Shown in pieces: positions 27,366-34,583 of a stretch of DNA of 64,000 bases. The notes beneath the pieces are model-generated. The model saw only the letters and a list, made by a program, of their open reading frames with translations, was not told where the DNA came from and did no database searches. Numbering within the stretch: the first letter of the stretch is position 1; each line of letters opens with the position of its first letter. The position numbers and the translations under genes were made by a program. The stretch comes from an uncultured Draconibacterium sp. (GTDB taxonomy: Bacteria; Bacteroidota; Bacteroidia; Bacteroidales; Prolixibacteraceae): contig NZ_OY775906.1 in assembly GCF_963675065.1 (NCBI RefSeq), forward strand, positions 412,001 to 476,000, written 5' to 3'.

Positions 27366-27992
27366 TTACTCTGTTTCAACGGCGTCAAACAGTAGTTTCT
27401 TTGTTCCGTTCTTAAAGTATAGTTTAAAATAATTTGCAAAGTCTTGTGCGGTGAAACTGATGAGATAACTGCCATCCTTTGGACCAATTTTGAAACCTGA
27501 TTTTATTTTGGGATCCATAGTAATTTCAATCCCCTTATTCATGGCCTCGGTTGCTTTTTGTTGCAGGAAAGCAGTTAGTTCCTGTTGATCATCTGGTGGA
27601 AGAAGCAGGTGTAGATCCATGCTTTTACCGGCTTTTGGATCCCACTTTTCAATTAATGTTAGTATGATCTTTTTAATGAAATCGCTGTCGTTAAAGGCTT
27701 CGTTAACTGGTGAGTTGATCTGGGCAGTGCTAATAAGATTTGTAATTTGTTGTTTTAAATGACTGATAAACTGACGCGCTGCCAGTTGTAATTCGGCTTC
27801 TGTTCGTTTTTTGTCTTCCGCAGCTTTTTTTTGTGCATCGCGAATAAGCTCTTCCTGTGTCTTTTTTGCCGATCGTATAATGGCATCGGCTTTTTCTTTT
27901 GCTTCAGCAATCAGCTGGTCGGCATCGTCTTTGGCTTTGGTAATGCCTTCGTTATAGATTTTTTGCGTTATTTCCTGAATTTTGTCGGTCAT
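27366..27992 (-). CDS. ntpE: V-type ATPase subunit E (peripheral stalk)
   Basis: The protein has 208 residues, with an N-terminal coiled coil (about 1-95, Lys/Glu/Ala-rich with AKEKADAIIRSAKKTQEE) and a compact C-terminal domain (about 110-208) as in E subunits. It forms the peripheral stalk holding the head still while the rotor turns. In most operons it pairs with a G/H helix subunit, but no such gene is seen here. It is preceded by the second universal stress protein gene, with a 23-base gap, so the operon promoter probably lies upstream of 28885. Confidence 0.88.
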   Translation of the reverse strand: MTDKIQEITQKIYNEGITKAKDDADQLIAEAKEKADAIIRSAKKTQEELIRDAQKKAAEDKKRTEAELQLAARQFISHLKQQITNLISTAQINSPVNEAFNDSDFIKKIILTLIEKWDPKAGKSMDLHLLLPPDDQQELTAFLQQKATEAMNKGIEITMDPKIKSGFKIGPKDGSYLISFTAQDFANYFKLYFKNGTKKLLFDAVETE

Positions 27993-28015
27993 TGTTTATT
28001 CGGTTAGTAGATAAT

Positions 28016-28885
28016 TTAAATTGAATCAGGATCTAAATCCTGATTTATACCACCAACGGTGAATGTTGGCATTTGGCAGTTGTGAACGATTTCTGATACA
28101 AATGTTCCAATCTTTTTACCTGTAAATCTCGATTCGCGGTGCGTTCTTAGGATTATCATGTCCGGTTTTACTTCTTCGATATACTCAAGAATAGCCTGGT
28201 GACGTTCCCGGCCATGCATTTTCAGAATGTTAATGTCACATTCTACTCCTCTCTTTTGCAGCATTTCTTTAATTTTTTCGGCTTTTTTATAGGCCAGGCT
28301 CTTGCTCTCTTTTATATCCACATTCAATGCTGAAACAATATGAACTTTCGCGTTCAGTTTTTTAGCAAAAAAAGTAGTCCAGTATAAACGTTTTTTAGTT
28401 CCTTGTGTTATATCGATGGGGATGACAATCTTCTTGATTTTTTTTGTGGGATAGTTCTTGTTTATGGAAAGAACAGGACAGTAAGATTTACTTATATACC
28501 TGTTAATATCCGCTCGGGAAAGGTCTTCTGCATTGTGTTTCTCACTTTTGTCAAGCACAACAAATTCATGCCCGCCTTCTTCTGATTCGATAATTAAGGT
28601 CTTAATTACTTTTCCCCATTTAACTCGTAAAATTATGTTATCCGGAATCTCTGTTTGAAGGTGATCTTTTACAAAATTAGTGAACTGATCTAATGCCTTT
28701 TCGTGACGGATTTTATTCTTTTTTGAGTTCGGATTTATGGGAAAAAACGTATTAGACTTATTAATTTTCATCAAAAAAATCCGCATTCCAAGTTTCTCCC
28801 GGAAAAACAATGCTTGTCTTAATACCAGCTCTCCGCTGTGATTTTGAGGAATGTGTGCCAAAATACTGTTCGACCTGTATTTCAT
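28016..28885 (-). CDS. Tandem universal stress protein, probable first gene of the ATPase operon
   Basis: This 289-residue protein has two UspA-like halves (about 1-145 and 148-289). The second half has KKIKKIVIPIDITQGTKKRLYWTTFFAKKL and MIILRTHRESRFTGKKIGTFVSEIVHNCQMPTFTV in pieces typical of the fold; the classical GxxGxxG(9)G(S/T) ATP motif is incomplete (RTHRESRFTGKKIG), so it may not bind ATP well. It lies 23 bases before subunit E and reads in the same direction. It is not a close copy of the stress protein at 22164. Function beyond a regulatory or stress role is not known. Confidence 0.82.
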   Translation of the reverse strand: MKYRSNSILAHIPQNHSGELVLRQALFFREKLGMRIFLMKINKSNTFFPINPNSKKNKIRHEKALDQFTNFVKDHLQTEIPDNIILRVKWGKVIKTLIIESEEGGHEFVVLDKSEKHNAEDLSRADINRYISKSYCPVLSINKNYPTKKIKKIVIPIDITQGTKKRLYWTTFFAKKLNAKVHIVSALNVDIKESKSLAYKKAEKIKEMLQKRGVECDINILKMHGRERHQAILEYIEEVKPDMIILRTHRESRFTGKKIGTFVSEIVHNCQMPTFTVGGINQDLDPDSI

Positions 28886-29077
28886 AGTTATAAAATTCTA
28901 CAAAGTTTCTCATACGAAAATCAGTACCGGCATTATCTGTTTGTCTATATACAATATACGAAAATTTGTGATTTTGTTTCATCACTTTATCGTAAAATAT
29001 GTTTAATTGTGATGTTAAGTGCCTTGAAAAGAAGGGCGTTTGAAATGAATTTATACGCTTCAGGAAAGCCAATAATA

Positions 29078-30436
29078 TTACTTTATATCCTGTGTGCCCA
29101 ATAGGATTCTGTCTCGTTCTGGATTTATGTATGGACTTTGATTTGATGTTCGGTTTCCTTTTATGGAGTATTTTAGTATAATAAAACCTAAGACACTGGC
29201 CACAACCGAACCAAGCAAAATTCCAATTTTCGCAGAATTTATCATGTCTGCTGAATCAAAAGCAAGGTTGGCAATAAAAATTGACATGGTGAATCCTAAT
29301 CCACCCAGAAAGCCTAATCCAATAATCTGCTTAAAGTTGGTATGTAAAGGTAGAATTCCAATTTTTAGTTTCAACGGTAGGTAAGTAAACAAGCTGATTC
29401 CAAGTACTTTTCCAAAAAGTAAAGCCATGGCAATATTAAGCGTTAGGGGCGAAATTGCACCTCCCTGTGTTGTAAAAGTTATGCCGGCATTGGCAAAACC
29501 AAATAATGGAATTATAATAAATGACACAATACCTTGTAATCTGTGCTGAAGAAAGTGCAAAGGCGATTGAATTTTTGAAGTAAAAGTATCCAGTACCTGA
29601 ATTGCTTCTTTGTGTGCTTTTAATTCAGCTTCATTCTTTCCATTTATTTTTGATAATTCGTTAAGGGCCTTTTTGCCTTTTTTGATAACATCAGAAAATT
29701 TCTTTTCCCTATGCATTGGTATTGTAAACGCAACAAGTACGCCGGCAATTGTAGGATGTATTCCCGATTTCAAGAATAATATCCAAATAATGATTCCTAA
29801 AAGGAGAAAAAGGTATTTCCAATAAATTGTAAAAGCCGTTAAAATGAATAATAACAACAACAGTGCTAAGGCTATTATAATAAAGTTCCAATGTATTGAT
29901 GAGCTATAAAAAAAGGTAATAATGATTACTGCTCCAAGATCATCGATTATTGCATAAGTGGTTAAAAATACCTTTAATCCGAGTGGAACTCTACTCCCGA
30001 ATATCCCTAATACTCCTAATGAAAAAGCGATATCAGTTGCCATTGGAATACCCCAACCTTCTATTCCTGCCTGTCCATGATGTAATGTTAAGAAAATTAC
30101 TATTGGAACGATCATTCCGCCGATGGCTGCAAAAACCGGTAACACAGCTCGCCTCATTGAATTTAATGATCCGGTTAAAAATTCACTTTTAATTTCCAGG
30201 CCGATAAGAAAAAAGAATATTGTCATTAGTCCATCATTAATCCAGTGTAAAACCGACTTGGTCAAATGAAAATTTCCGACTCCTATCGTAAATTTTAATT
30301 CCAAAAACTTCTCGTAAACAGGTGCAAGGCACGAATTTGCCAGAATAAGTGCAGCCATTGATGTAACAAACATTACGATACTGCTTAATGATTTAATTTT
30401 TATAAATCGGCGAATGGAATTAAGCTTAACCTTCAT
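29078..30436 (-). CDS. nhaA: Na+/H+ antiporter NhaA
   Basis: This 452-residue membrane protein has about twelve TM helices. Key NhaA motifs are present: WINDGLMTIFFFLIGLEIK, PMATDIAFSLGVLG (Asp135, equivalent to E. coli Asp133) and TYAIIDDLGAVIIITFFY with the twin aspartates 165-166 that bind Na+/H+. It exports Na+ in exchange for protons. The gene lies 192 bases upstream of the ATPase cluster on the same strand. Together with the Na+-type K ring it suggests that this region handles sodium homeostasis or a sodium motive force. Confidence 0.95.
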   Translation of the reverse strand: MKVKLNSIRRFIKIKSLSSIVMFVTSMAALILANSCLAPVYEKFLELKFTIGVGNFHLTKSVLHWINDGLMTIFFFLIGLEIKSEFLTGSLNSMRRAVLPVFAAIGGMIVPIVIFLTLHHGQAGIEGWGIPMATDIAFSLGVLGIFGSRVPLGLKVFLTTYAIIDDLGAVIIITFFYSSSIHWNFIIIALALLLLLFILTAFTIYWKYLFLLLGIIIWILFLKSGIHPTIAGVLVAFTIPMHREKKFSDVIKKGKKALNELSKINGKNEAELKAHKEAIQVLDTFTSKIQSPLHFLQHRLQGIVSFIIIPLFGFANAGITFTTQGGAISPLTLNIAMALLFGKVLGISLFTYLPLKLKIGILPLHTNFKQIIGLGFLGGLGFTMSIFIANLAFDSADMINSAKIGILLGSVVASVLGFIILKYSIKGNRTSNQSPYINPERDRILLGTQDIK

Positions 30437-31013
30437 AGTTTTCAGATATTCTCTTATTTAACACAATAAAATGTCAATGCCATCTTCAAAATAATCCCAT
30501 TTAACAGGTATTCTGATGTAAGTCACAACTTTTTGATTAAGAGTGTAATATCGGATTGTTAGCAATGGATGCGTCCGATAAATATTTTATAAGTCAACTA
30601 TATCATATTATTTTTACGACACTATCAGTGTGAGGTTATCTGTTAGCAATATTTTTGTTTGTCTGTTAAAGCATACAATTTTACCAGGAAGGCAAAAATA
30701 CTTCTGAGAAATTAGCTATTCGTATGACCGCAATTAATTGATGATAATCGCAGAAAATTGGATTCTGACTGGAATCTTGAGGTAATATACTTTGAATACG
30801 TTGAACTACGAATCCAGGCCTTTCTTGTCATTTTGTTTACCAGAACGGCGCCAAAAAATTCCAGGGCAGCACCAACAATATGTAAAATAATGATGTTAAC
30901 ACAGGGAGTTAAAACTATTGAGTGAAACAGGAATTTATGGGGACATATTTTTTGCTTTCTGAATCATGGATAAAATGCTTGTTGGGAATAGTGATTTCCT
31001 CAAAGTTAGTTTA
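30437..31013. other. 577-base gap between NhaA and the DoxX gene; possible decayed ORF
   Basis: I see no gene here that I can support. On the minus strand, a frame is open from about 30960 to a TAA at 30712 and encodes a hydrophobic stretch (NIIILHIVGAALEFFGAVLV), but it has no start codon before that stretch, so it is at best a gene remnant. No tRNA, terminator or clear promoter was recognised. The NhaA promoter should lie near 30440-30560. Confidence 0.4.
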
Positions 31014-31445
31014 TCAATGAGTTCGCTTAATATAATTATCTACACTAAATTTCCCGGAACCAAAAACTAGTAATGTGAGTAACATTGCAATATAATATAA
31101 TGGAATTTCAAAACCATTATCGCCAGCATTAAATCCATTACTGAAGTGAACCGTAAAAATAGCAACCATCATTACAAAAATCAGCGGAATGGAAATCAAA
31201 CGGGTTCCCAATCCGATGAGAAGCAATATTACTCCTGCTGTTTCGGTGATTGTAGCTAAATATGCACTTAATGTAGGAAGTGGATAATTCATGCTCTCAA
31301 ACCAGCTGGCAATACTATTTATGTCTTTTAACTTCATTTTTGCGGGGCTATAAAATCCATATGCTAAAATTAGTCTGATTAGAAGTAGAATGACGTTATC
31401 AAGTTTTTTCAAAATTTCGCGCAGTTTTTCCACAGTAGTTTTCAT
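31014..31445 (-). CDS. hvfD: DoxX-family membrane protein of the HvfABCD/bufferin operon
   Basis: I take the ATG at 31445 (143 residues, MKTTVEKLREIL) rather than a TTG at 31469. Four TM helices are seen (about 17-36, 55-77, 82-105, 115-133), with the DoxX features 'RLILAYGFYSPAKMK', 'SWFESMNYPLPTLSAYLATITETAG' and 'LIGLGTRLISIPLIFVMM'. DoxX-like proteins are the usual fourth member of Hvf/Buf RiPP operons; their role is not established and may be redox or transport related. The start is 26 bases after the DUF2063 stop. It ends the operon. Confidence 0.85.
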   Translation of the reverse strand: MKTTVEKLREILKKLDNVILLLIRLILAYGFYSPAKMKLKDINSIASWFESMNYPLPTLSAYLATITETAGVILLLIGLGTRLISIPLIFVMMVAIFTVHFSNGFNAGDNGFEIPLYYIAMLLTLLVFGSGKFSVDNYIKRTH

Positions 31446-31471
31446 GTTATTCTGTTTTAATGAATGCAAGA

Positions 31472-32245
31472 TTATATGCTGATGTTGGAATTATCACCTA
31501 ACACTCCGAGAACAAAACCTTTATTGTGCAATTCAGCTAAAAATTTGAGTGTTTCCTTTTGTAATAACACAAGATCATTTATTCCAAAAACATATAATAT
31601 ATCTGCTAGAATTTGTTCAAGTATTTTTTCCTGGCGAGCAATACTTTCAAGTAAATAAGCATAGAGTGCTGAAAGATTAACGAACTGTATTCGCCCTGAT
31701 TCTTTTTCGCGAAAAAGCAATACAAAGTATGCTCCCTTTTTATTACCGGCTTCTTCGGGTGTTGTCAAATGAACGGGATAATCAAGTTTGAAAAGTTCAT
31801 ATTCCGGATTGATTGCAAGTCGCTTTTTAAACCAGTTATCTGAAGAACGAAATGAGGGAAATTCCTTGTCTTCCATCATATACATTTCTGCTTCAAGCCA
31901 CTCGAAATAGAGTAGGTCGTTTAGGTAAGGCAGATCATATTGTTTGTCAACTTTTTTCTCTTTGCAATATTCAAGAAACTCCTTTGGCATCCTCCAAACC
32001 TGGGGATGTGAGCAGGGGTGATTCGAAAAGAAGTCATGGCAAATCTTTTCCCAGGTATTTTTTTCAATGTATTTACAGGCAATAGGATAGGTTGTTGCCA
32101 GCGTGTCTTTTATAATATTATAAACAAGCCGGCGATATTGTGGTAAACGCTTTGCGAGGGCACCGGTAATTTCTGTTTCTGTCCCCGTTCTGCAATAATT
32201 GGCAAGTTTAGACTGTGCGTTGTATGTGTCATTTTTCAGCAACAT
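31472..32245 (-). CDS. hvfC: DUF2063 partner protein of the MNIO enzyme (HvfC/BufC type)
   Basis: This 257-residue protein has the DUF2063 pattern: an N-terminal helical domain with 'LAKRLPQYRRLVYNIIKDTLATTYPIACKYI' (in pieces: RLVYNIIKDTL and TTYPIACKYI), 'HPQVWRMPKEFLEYC' and 'LPYLNDLLYFEWLEAEMY', followed by a smaller alpha/beta domain. In characterised systems HvfC/BufC binds the precursor leader and activates the DUF692 enzyme. Its ATG overlaps the end of the DUF692 gene by 17 bases, which supports translational coupling and a 1:1 complex. The family's older label 'putative DNA-binding' is unlikely to be meaningful here. Confidence 0.88.
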   Translation of the reverse strand: MLLKNDTYNAQSKLANYCRTGTETEITGALAKRLPQYRRLVYNIIKDTLATTYPIACKYIEKNTWEKICHDFFSNHPCSHPQVWRMPKEFLEYCKEKKVDKQYDLPYLNDLLYFEWLEAEMYMMEDKEFPSFRSSDNWFKKRLAINPEYELFKLDYPVHLTTPEEAGNKKGAYFVLLFREKESGRIQFVNLSALYAYLLESIARQEKILEQILADILYVFGINDLVLLQKETLKFLAELHNKGFVLGVLGDNSNISI

Positions 32246-33065
32246 ATCGTTTCTCCCATTTAGTTTTCATTATGACTTTAAGGCTGTTTAGCTCTTGTTG
32301 TAATTCTGGCAATTCCGGAATATTAAAATCGCGCTCCAGAAGTACCGGTACGGGATTTACTCTTTCCAATGTCCATTCAAATAGTTCGTATACCGGATCA
32401 ATGATGGGCTGGCCGTGCGTGTCGATAATCAATTCATCGGCAATTTTTGTATGTCCGGCCATGTGGATGTACTCAACTCTCTCAAGCGGTAACTCCGCTA
32501 TAAATTCTTTGGCATTATACCCGTGGTTAAATGCGTTAACATATACATTGTTAACATCAAGCAGCAGTTTGCACCCTGATTCTTCGACAATTGTTCTAAT
32601 AAAAGTGGCTTCATCCATTTGTGCAGCAACGGGAGTATAATACGATACATTTTCTATGGCAATTTCCCGCTCAAGAAAATCCTGAGCTTCTTTAATGCGC
32701 TGAACAACATGCTTTATGGCGTCCTCACGAAAAGGAATAGGAAGTAGGTCGTACAAGTGGGCGTTATCGCATTTCGAAAAGCTGAGGTGCTCTGAATATA
32801 CCTGAACGTCATAATCGTTAAGGAAATTTTTAATTTTCTTGAGAAAATCAAAATCCAGCTCCTCCGGACTACCAATGGAAAGAGATAAACCATGGCAAGT
32901 AATCGGATATTTTTCTGCCAACTCGATAAGTTTCTTTTTCCAGAAACCTCCAATTTGCATCCAGTTCTCAGGCGCCAATTCTACAAACGATGGTTGCAAA
33001 ACTGATCCTGAAAGAAACTCTTCTGCAAAATCTTTCCGAAATCCTATTCCTGCCTGTATTGTCAT
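32229..33065 (-). CDS. hvfB: DUF692 multinuclear iron-dependent oxidative enzyme (MNIO; HvfB/BufB type)
   Basis: The start is the ATG at 33065 (278 residues, MTIQAGIGFRKDF). It is a TIM barrel with likely iron ligands in CHGLSLS, YSEHLSF, IENVSYYTP, LLLDVNNVYVNAFNHG, EYIHMAGHT and DTHGQP. MNIO enzymes use two or three iron ions and O2 to rebuild Cys residues; HvfB/BufB type members turn Cys in EGKCG-like motifs into oxazolone-thioamide groups that bind Cu(I). The precursor gene with such motifs is immediately upstream and DUF2063 downstream. The chemistry is inferred from the family; the sequence shows all expected parts. Confidence 0.9.
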   Translation of the reverse strand: MTIQAGIGFRKDFAEEFLSGSVLQPSFVELAPENWMQIGGFWKKKLIELAEKYPITCHGLSLSIGSPEELDFDFLKKIKNFLNDYDVQVYSEHLSFSKCDNAHLYDLLPIPFREDAIKHVVQRIKEAQDFLEREIAIENVSYYTPVAAQMDEATFIRTIVEESGCKLLLDVNNVYVNAFNHGYNAKEFIAELPLERVEYIHMAGHTKIADELIIDTHGQPIIDPVYELFEWTLERVNPVPVLLERDFNIPELPELQQELNSLKVIMKTKWEKRYVAEK

Positions 33066-33089
33066 AATCAAAATTTAAAAGAGTGAGGA

Positions 33090-33116
33090 AGAGGACCATA
33101 AATGAAATGATCCTCT
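33090..33116 (-). promoter_or_regulatory. Intercistronic hairpin between precursor and MNIO genes
   Basis: Read on the minus strand, AGAGGATC and GGTCCTCT form an 8-base stem (one G-U pair) with an 11-base loop, followed by a pyrimidine-rich run. It lies in the 76-base gap after the precursor stop. It could act as a partial terminator or an mRNA-stabilising element that keeps precursor levels above enzyme levels. Confidence 0.4.
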
Positions 33117-33141
33117 ACGCAAATCTGTCAGCCACTAACCA

Positions 33142-33528
33142 TTATTCATCTCCGCATTTACCTTCTCCACACTTTGCTTCTTTCGATTTTCCTTCGGCTT
33201 TTTTCGTTTCAGTAGCTTTGGTTTCCTTTTTGGCTTCTTTTTTTTCTGTTTTCTTGGCTTTTTTATCCTTTTCACCGCATTTTCCTTCACCACATTTGGC
33301 CTCGGATTTTTTACCTTCAGATTCCTTTTCGCCGCATGTGGCCTCCAGGTTTTTCATTCCGTCAAAAGAACTACTCAGGATCTCACTTCTTACTTCGGCA
33401 CCCGATCCTAAGGTGTTGTATTCAAAAATATTTGAATTGTTTGGTGTTGCGCTTAAAACTGATGAACTTAATAAAACGCCTGCAACCAAAGTTCCTTTAA
33501 TTAAATTTGCCTTTTTCTTATTTTCCAT
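33142..33528 (-). CDS. hvfA: HvfA/bufferin-like RiPP precursor with five Cys in two EAKCGEGKCG modules
   Basis: I choose the ATG at 33528 (128 residues), because it gives a proper signal peptide, KANLIKGTLVAGVLLSSSVL, cleaved near LSA-T; a longer frame from 33561 would bury it. The mature part has a short linker, then ATCGE (Cys65), EAKCGEGKCG (Cys79, Cys84), a Lys/Glu-rich spacer of about 30 residues, and a second EAKCGEGKCG (Cys120, Cys125) just before the C-terminus. EGKCG repeats are the substrate sites of HvfB-type MNIO enzymes. The product is probably an exported, modified copper-binding peptide. It is placed first after the sigma/anti-sigma pair, with a candidate ECF promoter upstream. 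Confidence 0.87.
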   Translation of the reverse strand: MENKKKANLIKGTLVAGVLLSSSVLSATPNNSNIFEYNTLGSGAEVRSEILSSSFDGMKNLEATCGEKESEGKKSEAKCGEGKCGEKDKKAKKTEKKEAKKETKATETKKAEGKSKEAKCGEGKCGDE

Positions 33529-33587
33529 GATTTTAAAATTTAAATTAATAAACGATTTCAATTTTGTATTTGAATATCGTATAGTAA

Positions 33588-33613
33588 GACGGTGGAGAAT
33601 TAAAATCCTTTCA
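33588..33613 (-). promoter_or_regulatory. Candidate ECF-sigma promoter of the RiPP operon
   Basis: On the minus strand, TGAAAG is followed by exactly 16 bases and then CGTC, close to the general ECF form TGAAAC-N16-CGT(A/C). A transcript from it would have about a 50-base leader before the precursor ATG at 33528. The adjacent sigma factor is the natural candidate to use it; this is inference from pattern. Confidence 0.4.
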
Positions 33614-33639
33614 AGAAAATAAGAATAATCTGTCTTTAA

Positions 33640-33915
33640 TTATTTAATCAATTGATTAACAGACTTTTTTATTGCGGCTTTTTTTTCTTTAGATAAGGTA
33701 AGTGGGGAAAGGTGAGTATCATTTGTGCTGAAATATTCCATGCTTTTATCAATTAAATCACTTTGCTGATCAAACGCTTTACATCCAGAACACATCATGA
33801 GATGTATATTTAATTGTTGTTTTTTTAACCAACCGATGTTGTGAAAGCTTTTTATTGAAGAGTAAAAAGTAGCTTGCTTACAACTTAGCATTATTTTATG
33901 CATCAAATTCATCAT
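33640..33915 (-). CDS. Small soluble anti-sigma factor with HC2-type zinc finger
   Basis: The open frame reaches 33990, but the probable start is one of the ATGs at 33915, 33912 or 33903, just after the sigma stop (92 residues from 33915). It shows CKQATFYSSIKSF then NIHLMMCSGCKAF, that is Cys-x(n)-His-x3-Cys-x2-Cys, the pattern of zf-HC2 anti-sigma factors. No TM helix follows, so it should be a cytoplasmic sensor of the ZAS type, which can release sigma on metal or oxidant stress. It lies between the ECF sigma gene and the RiPP precursor gene. Confidence 0.75.
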   Translation of the reverse strand: MMNLMHKIMLSCKQATFYSSIKSFHNIGWLKKQQLNIHLMMCSGCKAFDQQSDLIDKSMEYFSTNDTHLSPLTLSKEKKAAIKKSVNQLIK

Positions 33916-33920
33916 AGTAC

Positions 33921-34550
33921 TTACAATTCGAGCCAGTTTTTTTCCAGACATGAACGCAGCTGGAGTTTGGCGCGGTGAATAATTGTCCATAGGTTAGACG
34001 GGGTAATATGGAGTTCCTTACAAATTTCTTTCGTTGTATAATCATCAATATTTTTAAGACTAAAAACTTTAGACCAGGTTTCGGGAAGATAGGAAAGACA
34101 TAAAATCAGAAAATCCATAAACTCTTTATCTTCTAATATGGTGTCTGCAGAAATGGCCCATTTATTCGGGTTGGCATCGCTCATCCAACTATTTGAGTGT
34201 TTCCCTGAATTATGAAAATAGCGATTTAAAAATGCATCCTCGTCTGTATGTCCTGCATCTGAGCTATTGTGTTTTAATTCCTGGTTTGTTTTTTTTCGGA
34301 AATGATCAATAATCTTATTTCTGAGAATGTTATAAAGCCACGATTTTTCAGGACAATCGCCTCTGAAATTACCAAGAGATTTAAGAGCAGAAAGGAAAGT
34401 GTCCTGAACAAGATCTTCGGCGATGGCATGATCTTTTACGCGCCCAACAGCAAAACGAAAAAACTCATCAGAAAATTCATCGACCCATTTAGTGGGATCG
34501 CATACATATTTTTTTTGATTACTCACAGATGAAAGATAGAAAGTTTGCAT
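33921..34550 (-). CDS. ECF-family RNA polymerase sigma factor linked to the RiPP operon
   Basis: This 209-residue protein has sigma region 2 (about 28-90: FFRFAVGRVKDHAIAEDLVQ, SWLYNILRNKIIDHFRKK) and region 4 (about 155-206: LPETWSKVFSLKNIDDYTTK, ELHITPSNLWTIIHRAKLQL). An unusually long, poorly conserved linker of about 60 residues (including HNSGKHSNSWMSDANPNKW) separates them. It is followed within 5 bases by the zinc-finger anti-sigma. It probably directs transcription of the precursor and itself. Metal (copper) or oxidative stress is the likely input, by analogy with bufferin operons that carry their own sigma/anti-sigma pair. Confidence 0.9.
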   Translation of the reverse strand: MQTFYLSSVSNQKKYVCDPTKWVDEFSDEFFRFAVGRVKDHAIAEDLVQDTFLSALKSLGNFRGDCPEKSWLYNILRNKIIDHFRKKTNQELKHNSSDAGHTDEDAFLNRYFHNSGKHSNSWMSDANPNKWAISADTILEDKEFMDFLILCLSYLPETWSKVFSLKNIDDYTTKEICKELHITPSNLWTIIHRAKLQLRSCLEKNWLEL

Positions 34551-34583
34551 CTGAAAAACAAAAGTAACACTTTACGATAGAGG

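Noticed and set aside
31472..32245. DUF2063 protein as a DNA-binding regulator
   Set aside because: The family's old name suggests DNA binding, but the operon context with DUF692 and a Cys precursor fits the partner protein role much better.
33083..33622. 179-codon plus-strand frame opposite the RiPP precursor
   Set aside because: It is the antisense of a Lys/Glu-rich low-complexity gene, giving a Phe/Ser/Pro-rich translation without any family features.
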